Shown here in pieces: positions 37,646 to 47,201 of a stretch of DNA of 64,000 bases. This DNA is from Bacteroidia bacterium (GTDB lineage: Bacteria; Bacteroidota; Bacteroidia; Cytophagales; Cyclobacteriaceae), in NCBI GenBank assembly GCA_030432655.1, contig JAUILA010000015.1, forward strand, positions 62,001-126,000, given 5' to 3'. Positions within the stretch are counted from its first letter, which is position 1. Each line of letters starts with the position of its first letter. The position numbers and the translations under genes are program-made. The notes under the pieces were generated by a model. That model was not told the origin of the DNA. It saw nothing but the letters and a program-made list of their open reading frames with translations, and searched no databases.

Positions 37646-38389
37646 TCACAACGACTCCAGCTGCTCGTCGGTCATTTCAAGGTTGTGGTAGACTTTCTGA
37701 ACATCATCATCATCTTCCAAAGCATCGATCAGTTTCATCACCGTGCCAAATGAATCGTCGTCCAGGGAAACAGTAGTAGTCGGAATACGCTGAAGTTCGG
37801 CTGTTTCGGCCTCAAGGCCCCGCTCGTCCAGCTTATTCTGCATGGCACCAAAGTCTTCCATGGCACTGGTCACACTGATGTATCCTTCCTCAAATTCCAC
37901 TTCTTCGGCGCCCCCGTCAATCAGCTCCAGCGTGATGTCGTCCTCATCCATTCCCTCTTCCTGCTTGATCAGGAAGGTACCTTTCCGGTCAAACAGGTAT
38001 TCAACCGAACCATTCACCCCTAGGCTTCCGCCGTATTTTGTAAAAAGGCTTCGGACATTCGACACGGTCCTGTTGAGGTTATCCGTCGCACATTCCACGA
38101 AAACTGCTACTCCATTCGGACCATAGCCTTCATACGTGAGCTCCTCATAATCCACCGCATCTTTTCCGGCTCCTTTATTGATTGCCCGTTCAATATTATC
38201 CTTAGGCATATTCTGCCCCTTGGCGTTCTGAATGGCCAGGCGCAGGCGCGGATTGGTATCCGGGTCTGCTCCGCCCTCACGGGCCGAAACCGTAATTTCC
38301 TTGATCAGCTTTGTAAATATTTTTCCTCGTTTCGCGTCCTGGGCACCCTTTCTGTGTTTAATATTCGCCCATTTACTATGTCCTGCCAT
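37646..38389 (-). CDS. yebC: YebC/PmpR family protein
   Basis: The 247-residue protein shows the family start MAGHSKWANIKHRKGAQDAKRGK-type pattern, then ANPRLRLAIQNAKGQNMP-like and NIERAINKGAG segments and an acidic C-terminal half ending EDDDDVQKVYHNLE. YebC proteins bind DNA as regulators in some species, and relatives help ribosomes through polyproline stretches. The start at 38389 is preferred because a -7 box covers 38420-38427, so an in-frame start at 38422 would lie inside the promoter. Confidence 0.96.
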   Translation of the reverse strand: MAGHSKWANIKHRKGAQDAKRGKIFTKLIKEITVSAREGGADPDTNPRLRLAIQNAKGQNMPKDNIERAINKGAGKDAVDYEELTYEGYGPNGVAVFVECATDNLNRTVSNVRSLFTKYGGSLGVNGSVEYLFDRKGTFLIKQEEGMDEDDITLELIDGGAEEVEFEEGYISVTSAMEDFGAMQNKLDERGLEAETAELQRIPTTTVSLDDDSFGTVMKLIDALEDDDDVQKVYHNLEMTDEQLESL

Positions 38390-38419
38390 AAAATTGAATA
38401 GGTTTAAAATTCTCCGGAA

Positions 38420-38427
38420 CAAAAATA
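38420..38427 (-). promoter_or_regulatory. -7 box of yebC
   Basis: The minus strand reads TATTTTTG. It sits directly after the stop of the upstream permease gene and places the yebC transcript start near 38413, 24 bases before the ATG. Confidence 0.6.
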
Positions 38428-38428
38428 A

Positions 38429-39277
38429 TTATTTTTCCGCAGGATATTTATGCTTGTACCAGATACTCAGGACCACCCCCAGTAAAACGACCGCCATACC
38501 GCCGTACGTTTTCATATTGAAGGTTTCATCAAAGATCAGCCAGCCAAAAATCAAGGCGTAAATTATTCCGAGGTAAGTAAGTGACGACACTTTTGATACT
38601 TCTTCCAGCTGGTAAGATTTGGTCAGAAAGAACTGGGCCACCTGCGTCAGAAGTCCCACCATCAGGAGCAGCAACCACTCTGTACCCTCCGGCATCACCC
38701 AGTTGAATGCACTCCATGCCCCGGTCAGCGGGAGGGTCACCAGCGGAAAGTAAAATATTATAACCAGCGGATGCTCCGTCGTATTGATCTTACGAATGAA
38801 GTTGTAGGCAAAACCGGCGAACAAGGCGGCGGCAATACCAATCAGCATCAGCCCCGGGGTGACCCGCGGATCAAACCCTTCCACCATCACCACCCCTCCG
38901 AAGGCAATCAGGTAAAAAACCCATTGCCAGAAATGCACCCTTTCCTTATTCAGGAAAATGCCGATAATGGAAGCGAAAATGGGAACAATGAACCAAATGG
39001 TGACCGCCGTCGCCAGCGGTATTACCTGGAGCGTATAAAAATATAACACCAGCGCTATGGCTCCTGATAATCCCCGGAGAAACAACCAAGCCTTTCTCTT
39101 CCCCCAGACCGAAACGTTTTGCCGGCGCAGCATGAAATAGCTCAGGGCAAGGGATATCAGTGAGCGGAAAAAGACAATCTCCACGGCCGGTATTCCCGGG
39201 AGAAGCTTGACAAAGACATTCATCACCCCGAAAATAAAGGTGGCAAGTACCATGTATTGGACGCCTTTGGTCAGCAT
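38429..39277 (-). CDS. EamA/DMT family permease
   Basis: The 282-residue protein has ten predicted hydrophobic segments in two homologous halves, as in the EamA (drug/metabolite transporter) family. Marker sequences are FFRSLISLALSYF near 50, FIVPIFASIIGIFLNKERV near 105 and LTYLGIIYALIFGWLIFDE near 240. The substrate cannot be told. The ATG at 39277 (MLTKGVQY) is chosen over an in-frame codon 51 bases upstream because it gives the usual short N-terminus. It diverges from lgt. Confidence 0.87.
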   Translation of the reverse strand: MLTKGVQYMVLATFIFGVMNVFVKLLPGIPAVEIVFFRSLISLALSYFMLRRQNVSVWGKRKAWLFLRGLSGAIALVLYFYTLQVIPLATAVTIWFIVPIFASIIGIFLNKERVHFWQWVFYLIAFGGVVMVEGFDPRVTPGLMLIGIAAALFAGFAYNFIRKINTTEHPLVIIFYFPLVTLPLTGAWSAFNWVMPEGTEWLLLLMVGLLTQVAQFFLTKSYQLEEVSKVSSLTYLGIIYALIFGWLIFDETFNMKTYGGMAVVLLGVVLSIWYKHKYPAEK

Positions 39278-39348
39278 GGCGCAAAGTAGCGGATATAAAT
39301 TAAGAATGTCATGCTTTCCGCCCTCCAACTTAAATTGTAACTTCCCGC

Positions 39349-40137
39349 ATGCATCCTATCCTATTTGAGTTTGAGTTGTTCGGCAAGCAACTGACCATTT
39401 ATTCCTATGGTTTCATGATCGTAGTCGGAGCGGTCCTGGCCGGCACTTATCTTTACAAGCAGGCGCACAAGCATTTTAATGCCTCGTTTGACACCATCAA
39501 TTCCCTTTTCCTGCTTCTGCTCATAGCCGGCTTCGCGGGCGGTAAAGTATTTCTGTTCTTCGAACAACCCTCCTATTACCTCTCCAATCCTGGTCAGCTG
39601 TTCACCGGAAGAGGATTTGTCTTCTACGGATCCTTGTTATTCTGCATACCCACGATGCTCCTGTTTTTCCGGGCGAAAAAATTGCCGGTCCGCCCGATGC
39701 TTGACATAATGGCTATCGTCACCTGTATAGTTCACTTTTGCGGACGTATCGGCTGTTTCCTGGCTGGATGTTGCTACGGGGTGGAAACGCACGGTCCGCT
39801 GGGCGTGATTTTCAGTGATCCGATGTGCCTGGCCCGGCCCCTGGATACACCCCTCCATCCTACCCAACTGTACAGCGCCGGCATGATCCTGCTGATCCTG
39901 ATTATTCTCCTTTTACTTAAGGCCCGCAAATCGTTTGACGGTCAGGTATTTCTTGTGTATCTTATGCTATACGCTATCGGGCGTTCCATCGTTGAATTAT
40001 TCAGGGGAGATGAAATCAGAGGATACATAATTGACGATATCATCTCTCATTCTCAGGGAATTTCAATAATAATTTTCTTAATTGCCGTTTACTTTTACCG
40101 GCGTTGGAGAAATAAATACAAAACGCGTTCAACATAG
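39349..40137 (+). CDS. lgt: Prolipoprotein diacylglyceryl transferase
   Basis: Lgt attaches diacylglycerol from phosphatidylglycerol to the lipobox cysteine of prolipoproteins, the first step for the several lipoproteins in this window. The 262-residue protein has seven membrane segments, the signature HFCGRIGCFLAGCCYG near 128-143, HPTQLYSA near 165 and RSIVELFRGDE near 215. It is followed after 18 bases by the J-domain gene, likely on one message. Confidence 0.96.
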   Translation: MHPILFEFELFGKQLTIYSYGFMIVVGAVLAGTYLYKQAHKHFNASFDTINSLFLLLLIAGFAGGKVFLFFEQPSYYLSNPGQLFTGRGFVFYGSLLFCIPTMLLFFRAKKLPVRPMLDIMAIVTCIVHFCGRIGCFLAGCCYGVETHGPLGVIFSDPMCLARPLDTPLHPTQLYSAGMILLILIILLLLKARKSFDGQVFLVYLMLYAIGRSIVELFRGDEIRGYIIDDIISHSQGISIIIFLIAVYFYRRWRNKYKTRST

Positions 40138-40155
40138 TTCGAAACCTGGCAGTCT

Positions 40156-41370
40156 ATGCAGGACTATTATAACATTCTTGGCATTCCTTCTACTGCCAGT
40201 AGTGAGGACATTAAGCGGGCTTATAAAAAGCTCGCAATCGTTTATCACCCTGATAAAAACCAGGGGGATATAAAGGCGGAAGAACAGTTCAAGCTGATCA
40301 ATGAAGCCTATCAGACGCTCTCCGACCCAATTAAGAAGAACCGGTACGACTTTTTGAAGCAGTACGGCGCCGCTGCATCAACGCTGTTTGACACGGTCGA
40401 ACATGAAAAAGGATATAGTCGTCGCCGCACGTATCCTCCGTACACCCGTCATTATTCTCCCGGTGAGTCGTCTCAGTACACGGAATACAAAGTTGATAAG
40501 AAATATTTCCGGGATCTGTTCGTCACTCTGGGACTGTTTTTTCTGATCAGCGCCGTCATTGTGGGTTTTTATGAGCTCCAGGAATATTTGTCTGAAAGGC
40601 AGATAACGGAAATCAGGCAGCAAAATCATATTGTTCTCCAGGAGGCGCGGGAGAATTTCGTCGACGGAGACTACCGGGAAGCCCTTAGTAAAGTGACCAC
40701 CCTGGTTGCCCGCTATCCCAATGAGTCAAATTACCGAAAAGCGTTCAAAGGCATGATGGGTCAGCTTTCCGATGTAGCCCAGACACAGTTTGACGCCGCC
40801 CAGTACAACCGTGCCGCGGCGCATTACGAAATCATCAAGGATTTTGAAGACCCGATGAACCTGAATACGTGGTACCGGATTGCCATGTGCCATTATAAAG
40901 ATGGTCAGTTCATAAAATCGGTTCAATCGCTTGATTACATTCTGCTCCGGGACAGGCAGAATATTCCTCTGTTGCTTCAGATTGCTTCCATTTACGACAA
41001 CGACCTTCGGCAACCAAGCCAGGCATTGCCTTATTATGACGAGGCAAAGGCCCTGTTTAAGAAATTCCAGGCTACCAGTTACGGGGAGGCATTCGAACTG
41101 ATCATGCCGGCGGAGGATACCCCGGATATTTATTTCGAATTGTTTGTGAAGCGCGCGGAATTAAATCTCCGGCTGGAAAATTATGAGGAAGCAATCACCG
41201 ATTGCAACTGGGCCATACTGCTGCGCCCTGAACGGGTGGCACCATTTCTTATGCGGGCCCGTGCTTATTCCGTTACCGGTGTCCAATACCGTGCCTGCCG
41301 CGACTGGAAGTCCGCCGCCGCTCTGGGTTCTCCTGAAGCCGAACGTTTGTTCAACGAATCCTGCAATTGA
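40156..41370 (+). CDS. Membrane-anchored J-domain protein with TPR region
   Basis: The 404-residue protein has an N-terminal J domain (about 1-66) with the HPD motif in YHPDKNQGD, a single membrane segment (about 120-140, [19 protein letters not shown]) and a C-terminal helical repeat region (about 170-400) of tetratricopeptide type, for example [20 protein letters not shown]. It would recruit DnaK to the membrane. This is not DnaJ itself: the Gly/Phe and zinc domains are absent. A TerB-like gene follows after 54 bases. Confidence 0.9.
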   Translation: MQDYYNILGIPSTASSEDIKRAYKKLAIVYHPDKNQGDIKAEEQFKLINEAYQTLSDPIKKNRYDFLKQYGAAASTLFDTVEHEKGYSRRRTYPPYTRHYSPGESSQYTEYKVDKKYFRDLFVTLGLFFLISAVIVGFYELQEYLSERQITEIRQQNHIVLQEARENFVDGDYREALSKVTTLVARYPNESNYRKAFKGMMGQLSDVAQTQFDAAQYNRAAAHYEIIKDFEDPMNLNTWYRIAMCHYKDGQFIKSVQSLDYILLRDRQNIPLLLQIASIYDNDLRQPSQALPYYDEAKALFKKFQATSYGEAFELIMPAEDTPDIYFELFVKRAELNLRLENYEEAITDCNWAILLRPERVAPFLMRARAYSVTGVQYRACRDWKSAAALGSPEAERLFNESCN

Positions 41371-41424
41371 AAAGATTCAGGAAAATATTGGTCAAATCCC
41401 AACCTGATCAACTAAATTAGGCAT

Positions 41425-41847
41425 ATGTTCCTTAATGAATCCGATACCGCCTCTGTCAAAAAAAGTTACCTGCACCTTCTGAAATTATTTCTGGACAAGG
41501 AATCCATTAAAAGCCGCTATATGAAATGCCTCCTCAAATGGGGCATGCACCTGCGGCTTGACAAATACGACCTGAAAGATCTTGATCAGGCTGAAACCTA
41601 TGCGGCCGCCTCTGATGAAAAAAAGGCAGAAGCCATTTATCACCTGGTTTATATGATCTACCTGGATAATAAGGTGGAGGACGTGGAACTGGAAGTTGCT
41701 TCAATATATGCAGAAACGCTTGGGTTCGAAAAATCCTTCGTTGCCGACCTGTTCAAATCCCTGGTAACCGCTACCGCAGACGGGGCCAATCCCCGCGACG
41801 TACAGGAAGAGATCTCGGACTTCCTGCGCCTCTATGGAAAAAAATAA
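41425..41847 (+). CDS. TerB-like helical protein next to the J-domain gene
   Basis: The 140-residue protein is entirely helical with an acidic loop YLDNKVEDVELEVAS near 78 that resembles a TerB/DjlA-type metal loop. It is the second TerB-like protein in the window (the first is at 14932). Its last 14 bases overlap the start of the downstream MFS gene. DjlA of proteobacteria joins a membrane segment, a TerB domain and a J domain in one chain; here similar parts are on two adjacent genes. Assignment rests on fold pattern only. Confidence 0.6.
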   Translation: MFLNESDTASVKKSYLHLLKLFLDKESIKSRYMKCLLKWGMHLRLDKYDLKDLDQAETYAAASDEKKAEAIYHLVYMIYLDNKVEDVELEVASIYAETLGFEKSFVADLFKSLVTATADGANPRDVQEEISDFLRLYGKK

Positions 41848-43369
41848 TTTCCCGGAACTTGACCGGGTGGCGTACCACGCCATGCTCGTGGCTACCATCC
41901 TCGCCAGCAGCATGGCTTTTATTGACGGTACTGCCCTGAATGTCGCCCTTCCTGTCATCCAGGCCGACCTCGCCCTGAATGGGAAACAGCTCATCTGGAT
42001 TGTCAACGGGTATATGGTTTTTCTTTCCTCCCTCATGCTTACCGGAGGTGCCCTAGGGGATTATTACGGCCGGAAACGAGTATTCACCCTGGGTATACTT
42101 CTTTTCAGCCTTTCATCGGTAATATGTGGCCTGTCCACTACCGGCACCCTGCTGATCGCCTCAAGGTGTCTTCAGGGTGTTGGTGCGGCACTGATGGTCC
42201 CCGGCTCATTATCCCTTATCACCGCCCTCGTACCGTCCCGGTCGCGGGGCAAAGCCATAGGCTGGTGGTCGATGTTCAGTGCCCTGACAACCACCTCCGG
42301 ACCAGTCCTTGGCGGCTGGTTGTCCGGAACCGGTTTATGGAGAATCATCTTCTTCCTGAATATACCGCTGGCGCTTGTAGCGCTCTGGATGCTTTTTCGC
42401 TACGTTCCGGAGCCTCATGTTGAAAAGCAGAAAAATCTTGACTGGCCGGGTGCCCTTCTTGGAACGCTTTTTCTGGCAGGCATTAGTTACGGATTAATTG
42501 AGGCGGGAGAATCAGGCTTCTCAGGATGGCAGGTTATCTCAGCCCTGTCTCTCGGAGCAGTTACAGGCATCCTCTTTATTATCAGGGAATTCAGGACCAG
42601 TGCACCTATGCTGCCCCCGTCCCTGTTCGCTAACCTCAATTTCACGACAGGTAATCTTGTAACTATCCTGATGTACGCTTCATTGGGAGGATTCCTGCTA
42701 TTCTATCCATTGAACCTGATCCAGGTGCAGGGCTACAGTCCGCAATTAACCGGGTTAACTATGGTTCCGTTCGCCCTGCTAATCGCGGGCATGAGCTGGA
42801 TAACGGGTAAATGGGTTGACAGCACAGGTCCGCGCACGATGCTTATCCTTGGACAGATGCTGCTGGCCATAGGATACTTTCTGTTCTCCATGCCTGGGGT
42901 GACTGGGGGTCCGCCCGAGTTCTTTTCGACTTACTTCATTCCACTTTTATTGCTGGGAACCGGAATGGGGTTAAGTGTGGTGCCGGTTACGACCACGGTG
43001 ATGAACAGTATCCCCGAGTCAAGGAGCGGCATGGCAAGCGGGGTGAATAATACACTGGCCCGTGCCTCCCAGGTCATTGCGATGGCGGTCCTCGGTGGAA
43101 TGGCACTTGCCGTTTTCCAGGAGAATGTCCTGGAATACCTTCAGTCCCAGGCTCCCGAACTTACCGGCCGGGAAGGCCTCAATACAGAACTTAAAAATCT
43201 CGCCGAAGCAGAGCTTCCGGGTTCCGGTAATGCCATGCAGGAGCAGGTATTTACAGATGCAGTGAAGCATTCATTTGTACTGGTTTTCCGGATGGCGGCC
43301 CTGATTGCCTCCATTCTCACGGCAGTCAGCACGTTGCTGGTATACGGATTGATCAAAAGAAAAAAATAA
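41834..43369 (+). CDS. DHA2 family (EmrB/QacA-type) 14-TM efflux transporter
   Basis: The 511-residue MFS protein has 14 hydrophobic segments. Family marks are DGTALNVALPVIQADL near 31, GALGDYYGRKRVF near 73 (the loop 2-3 motif) and TTTSGPVLGGWLSG near 155 (motif C of antiporters). Such pumps expel drugs or bile-like compounds with proton influx. No regulator or membrane-fusion partner is adjacent. Its start overlaps the TerB-like gene by 14 bases. Confidence 0.92.
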   Translation: MEKNNFPELDRVAYHAMLVATILASSMAFIDGTALNVALPVIQADLALNGKQLIWIVNGYMVFLSSLMLTGGALGDYYGRKRVFTLGILLFSLSSVICGLSTTGTLLIASRCLQGVGAALMVPGSLSLITALVPSRSRGKAIGWWSMFSALTTTSGPVLGGWLSGTGLWRIIFFLNIPLALVALWMLFRYVPEPHVEKQKNLDWPGALLGTLFLAGISYGLIEAGESGFSGWQVISALSLGAVTGILFIIREFRTSAPMLPPSLFANLNFTTGNLVTILMYASLGGFLLFYPLNLIQVQGYSPQLTGLTMVPFALLIAGMSWITGKWVDSTGPRTMLILGQMLLAIGYFLFSMPGVTGGPPEFFSTYFIPLLLLGTGMGLSVVPVTTTVMNSIPESRSGMASGVNNTLARASQVIAMAVLGGMALAVFQENVLEYLQSQAPELTGREGLNTELKNLAEAELPGSGNAMQEQVFTDAVKHSFVLVFRMAALIASILTAVSTLLVYGLIKRKK

Positions 43370-43623
43370 TAGGTGGTTACCTTATCACCAGTGAATGTAT
43401 ATATCACTGATCGCATTTTTTAAACTGCCTGTGAAACTATTTTTTTAACTGATACAGCGATCAACGTGACTTAAACATATCACAGGATCTAACTTTAACA
43501 GGAAGCAAAGGGATAAGGCCGGACAGTTTTTCTGAATCGGTCCATCCCGCTTCTGTTTTCCCAATCTCTTTTTCTGCCGCTTCTTTTGTAATCATTCATC
43601 GATAAGATGTGTACTTTTACGGT
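43370..43623. other. 254-base spacer before the class III aminotransferase
   Basis: No gene is supported. A -7-like TACTTTTA at 43611-43618 lies five bases before the aminotransferase ATG at 43624. The rest shows no clear hairpin or motif. Confidence 0.4.
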
Positions 43624-44814
43624 ATGGATTACAGTCACAAGGTCTTTATGCGTCATCTTGCACAGACTACCTCCTCACCATTTTTGCTTGATATTGAACG
43701 TGCACAGGGAATATTTCTGTATACCCCTGAAGGCAAAAGCTACATGGACCTGATCTCCGGGGTTGCGGTCAGTAGTATCGGTCACCGCCATCCCCACGTT
43801 GTCAGCGCCATTAGGGATCAGCTGGAAAAGCACTTACACGTAATGGTGTATGGAGAATTCGTCCAGTCATCGAGCAACCGGCTGGCCGCCATGCTGGCGT
43901 CAATCCTGCCGGAAACACTGAATTGCAGTTATTTTACCAATAGCGGAACTGAAGCCAACGAAGGCGCACTGAAGCTTGCCAAGCGATATACCGGGCGTTC
44001 TGAACTTATCGCCTTCCGTGGGTCGTACCATGGCAGCACGCACGGGTCCCTGAGTGTAAGCGGAAATGAAAAGAAAAAGGCGGCATTCCGGCCTTTGTTG
44101 CCGGATGTACGCTTCCTGCAGTTCAACAAACGTGAAGACCTCGATCAGATCACCGACAAAACAGCTGCTGTAATCATGGAAACCGTCCAGGGAGACGCAG
44201 GCGTTCGAATACCTTCAGGGGAATTTATGGAAGACCTGCGGAAACGGTGCACTGATAAGGGAGCCCTGCTTATTTTTGACGAGATCCAGACCGGGATCGG
44301 CCGTACCGGCAAATGGTTTGCCTTTGAACATTTTGGAGTGATTCCCGATATTCTGACCACGGCGAAAGCACTTGGAGGCGGATTGCCGATCGGTGCGTTT
44401 ATCTCCTCAACTGAAATCATGGATTCGCTGACACACTCGCCTCCCCTTGGGCATATCACCACATTCGGGGGCAATCCGGTCAGCTGTTCGGCGGCGCTCG
44501 CCACCCTGGAAGTCATTCAGGATGAGCAACTGCTCAGCGATGTTGAACGAAAAGGTAAGCTGATAGAAGAACTCCTACAGCACGAGCGTTTGGTGGAGAT
44601 CAGAAGGATCGGTCTGATGTTCGCACTGGAATTCAGGAGTCCGGAAGAGGTCTCAAAGGTTGTTTCAAAATGCCTGGAGAACGGCGTGCTGACATTCTGG
44701 TTCCTATCCAATCCAAACAGTTTCCGGATAGCTCCCCCGCTGACCATTACCGACGAGGAAATTAAAAAAGCCTGCCGGGTGATCCGGCAGGCTTTTGATG
44801 AACTGGATTCCTGA
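43624..44814 (+). CDS. Class III aminotransferase (acetylornithine/ornithine type)
   Basis: The 396-residue PLP enzyme has NSGTEANEGALKLAKRYTGR near 105, the aspartate in IFDEIQTGIGRTGKWFA near 220 and the Schiff-base lysine in TTAKALGGGLPIGAF near 252. The set fits acetylornithine or other omega-amino acid aminotransferases; no arginine-pathway gene is adjacent to decide. ATG at 43624 (MDYSHKVF) is preferred over an in-frame GTG at 43609, which overlaps the promoter element. The 3' end holds a terminator stem. Confidence 0.88.
   Translation: MDYSHKVFMRHLAQTTSSPFLLDIERAQGIFLYTPEGKSYMDLISGVAVSSIGHRHPHVVSAIRDQLEKHLHVMVYGEFVQSSSNRLAAMLASILPETLNCSYFTNSGTEANEGALKLAKRYTGRSELIAFRGSYHGSTHGSLSVSGNEKKKAAFRPLLPDVRFLQFNKREDLDQITDKTAAVIMETVQGDAGVRIPSGEFMEDLRKRCTDKGALLIFDEIQTGIGRTGKWFAFEHFGVIPDILTTAKALGGGLPIGAFISSTEIMDSLTHSPPLGHITTFGGNPVSCSAALATLEVIQDEQLLSDVERKGKLIEELLQHERLVEIRRIGLMFALEFRSPEEVSKVVSKCLENGVLTFWFLSNPNSFRIAPPLTITDEEIKKACRVIRQAFDELDS
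44766..44796. terminator. Bidirectional terminator embedded in coding sequence
   Basis: AAAAGCCTGCCGG (44766-44778) and its exact reverse complement (44784-44796) form a 13-base stem with a 5-base loop inside the last codons of the aminotransferase gene. On the minus strand a run of six T residues (44764-44769) overlaps the end of the stem, placing a strong terminator 24 bases after the wzc stop. The plus-strand copy ends in TTTT. Both convergent transcripts could end here. Confidence 0.75.
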
Positions 44815-44819
44815 GGTCA

Positions 44820-47195
44820 TTAACTTCCGGCAGAAACTGTCTTTTTGGCCTTGACCTCACGGTAATAGCCATACCCTTTGAAGGACTTGCCGGACGCATC
44901 CGGGGTTACATCGTTCAGGGCCACTGCAATATTATTCATGACACCATCATGGCGCATCTTATTAATAGAATGGATTTCTCCCTTTTTACTGTATTTAAGT
45001 CGCAGTACGTATAGATTAAGATCTGTATAACGGCTGATCAGGATGGAATCACTTACCAGGTCTGTCGGCGCATTATCAATGACAACGTAATCATAATGCT
45101 CGCGCCCCCAGTCAATCAACTGCTGCAGCGGACCATTATTAAGCAATTCCGCCGGGTACATTGGGATAGGACCGGCCGTTATGAAATCAAGTCCTTTTAC
45201 ACGAGTTGGTGTCACCACCTCTTCTATCGTATGCTTTTGATTCAGGAACGTGCTCAGGCCTTTTTCATTCTTCATCTGGAAAACCTTATGCGCCCTTGGT
45301 TTACGCATATCCGCATCAATTAGTAAAACACGCTTATTGTTGATCGCCAGAATGGATGATAAGTTACTACTGACATACGTCTTACCCTCCCTGACGTACA
45401 TAGAGTTTACACCAATTACCTTATGTTCATTGGATTTCAGCATATACTGAATATTTGTACGCAAGCCACGGAATGATTCCGTAATGGCTGCCTGAGGATA
45501 GATGACCACCGGAAGTTCTTCTTTGAACTTGCTGTGAACCAACTGACCTGCCACCTTCACCGCGAGGATAGCTTCCGCTTCAGGCACCGAAGCAATACGC
45601 TGATCCATACGGTCTATGATAAACAGAATGCCGATTGGCAGGCCGATACCCATAATCATCCCAATGATGATCCATTGAAACTGTGCAGGACCCATCCGGA
45701 TTGCCGTTTCCATCCGCGCCGGATCCAGGATCTGGGCATCCGGATTATTGGAAGCTTTGACAATACCCACTTCTGCTCTTCTTTGCAGCAGATAAGTATA
45801 CAATTCGTTATTAAGGTCGAAATCACGCTTAATATTGACAAGCTCCTGTTCTTTAGCCGGCAGGCTGGCCAGCTGGCTGTTGATCTGGGCTTTCTGGGAC
45901 TGTAAATTCCTCAATTCGCTTTGGGTATTCGAAAGCAGGTTGCCAATGTTCTCTTCCAGTACGTTTTTGGTATAGCTTATCTCTTTCTCAAGCGTTACCA
46001 GCTGCGGATTATTCTCCTGCACTGTATAGGAAAGAACTTCTCTCCTTGCATTAAGTTCCGACAGTTTTTCAACCATGTTCTGCAGGGACTGATCTGTTAT
46101 ACCCACCACAGAAGGAGCCACCATGTTGCCAAGTTCGGCACGGCTGAGGTAGTTCTGCAGATTGGAATAATAATCCAGCTTCAGCCGGGTTAATCGTTCA
46201 TTTTTTTCAATCTCCTCAAGTTTATCCGCGACGTTGGACGCCTGCTGGCTCAGATCGACAATTCTGCTTTGTGAACGGTATTGTGTGTATTCCTGACCGG
46301 CCGACTGAAGCGATTCGGTAATACTGGAAATCTGATTATCGATGAAATTGAATGTTTTGTTGGCGATGCGGTTCTTTTCGTCCAGCCCGAACTGAATATA
46401 CACATCGGATAATTCATTGAGATAATGTACTGCCCGGGCAGGCTTATCCGTACGGAACATGCAATAAAGCAGCCTGGACTCTTCTCCGTCCAGCACCACA
46501 TTCATGTTATTCCTGTAATTCAGCGCCAGGAGGCTGATATTATTAAATGTCAGTGAATACTCTTTATTCATGACAGCCTGCCGTCCTTCGATCGGTTGCA
46601 GGGTGAAACTAAAGTATTCATTCTCAAATTTCTGACCGATAACAAGCCGGTTATTGAAATTAATCTCAACATCCCTGCCATTGATCCTGGTTTCCTTTTC
46701 ACAACTGATTTCAACAGTTGTATTATTAACCATGGTAATCTTAAGTGGAACTTCCTTCACCTGAACGAAGCCTTCTGTCAGCTCCACTTTAAATGGTTCA
46801 CGCATGTACATATCGTTCATGCGCAGCATGTTATCCTTCTCTCTCCAGGTGTAAATCCACCCAAGATTTTCGATAGTCTTAAGATTGAGAGAGAATGCCT
46901 TGATGATCCCGACCTGGTTGATCACATTCGTTTGCGGCCGATCCCGCCTGGCTCCGCCTTCGAATATATCCGACATTTCGGTATCACTTCCATTCGGATT
47001 AATCAGGAGTGTGGTGGATATCTCGTATTTGGGTTTTATATAATGATAAGCGAACAGGGCTATTGCAATTCCCAGTACCCCGCCAGCTGCAATCCAATAC
47101 CAGTTCTTCAGGAAGCGGCTAATCAACCTGTTGTTGCCCGATTCCGAAGAAGCGTGTTTGGAATTTGATTTACTATGTCCGTTATTATTATACAA
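44820..47195 (-). CDS. wzc: Wzc-type polysaccharide co-polymerase and tyrosine autokinase
   Basis: The 791-residue protein combines a Wzz-like chain-length domain (membrane segments near 32-50 and 515-535, with a long periplasmic coiled coil between) and a cytoplasmic BY-kinase. The P-loop reads SMYVREGKTYVSSN, less usual than the common PGEGKT form, with the Walker A' motif LLIDADMRKP and VVIDNAP. The C-terminal tail has a tyrosine cluster GYGYYREV, the autophosphorylation site. It sets chain length and drives export with Wza. Last gene of the operon. Confidence 0.95.
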   Translation of the reverse strand: MYNNNGHSKSNSKHASSESGNNRLISRFLKNWYWIAAGGVLGIAIALFAYHYIKPKYEISTTLLINPNGSDTEMSDIFEGGARRDRPQTNVINQVGIIKAFSLNLKTIENLGWIYTWREKDNMLRMNDMYMREPFKVELTEGFVQVKEVPLKITMVNNTTVEISCEKETRINGRDVEINFNNRLVIGQKFENEYFSFTLQPIEGRQAVMNKEYSLTFNNISLLALNYRNNMNVVLDGEESRLLYCMFRTDKPARAVHYLNELSDVYIQFGLDEKNRIANKTFNFIDNQISSITESLQSAGQEYTQYRSQSRIVDLSQQASNVADKLEEIEKNERLTRLKLDYYSNLQNYLSRAELGNMVAPSVVGITDQSLQNMVEKLSELNARREVLSYTVQENNPQLVTLEKEISYTKNVLEENIGNLLSNTQSELRNLQSQKAQINSQLASLPAKEQELVNIKRDFDLNNELYTYLLQRRAEVGIVKASNNPDAQILDPARMETAIRMGPAQFQWIIIGMIMGIGLPIGILFIIDRMDQRIASVPEAEAILAVKVAGQLVHSKFKEELPVVIYPQAAITESFRGLRTNIQYMLKSNEHKVIGVNSMYVREGKTYVSSNLSSILAINNKRVLLIDADMRKPRAHKVFQMKNEKGLSTFLNQKHTIEEVVTPTRVKGLDFITAGPIPMYPAELLNNGPLQQLIDWGREHYDYVVIDNAPTDLVSDSILISRYTDLNLYVLRLKYSKKGEIHSINKMRHDGVMNNIAVALNDVTPDASGKSFKGYGYYREVKAKKTVSAGS

Positions 47196-47201
47196 AACGA
47201 A

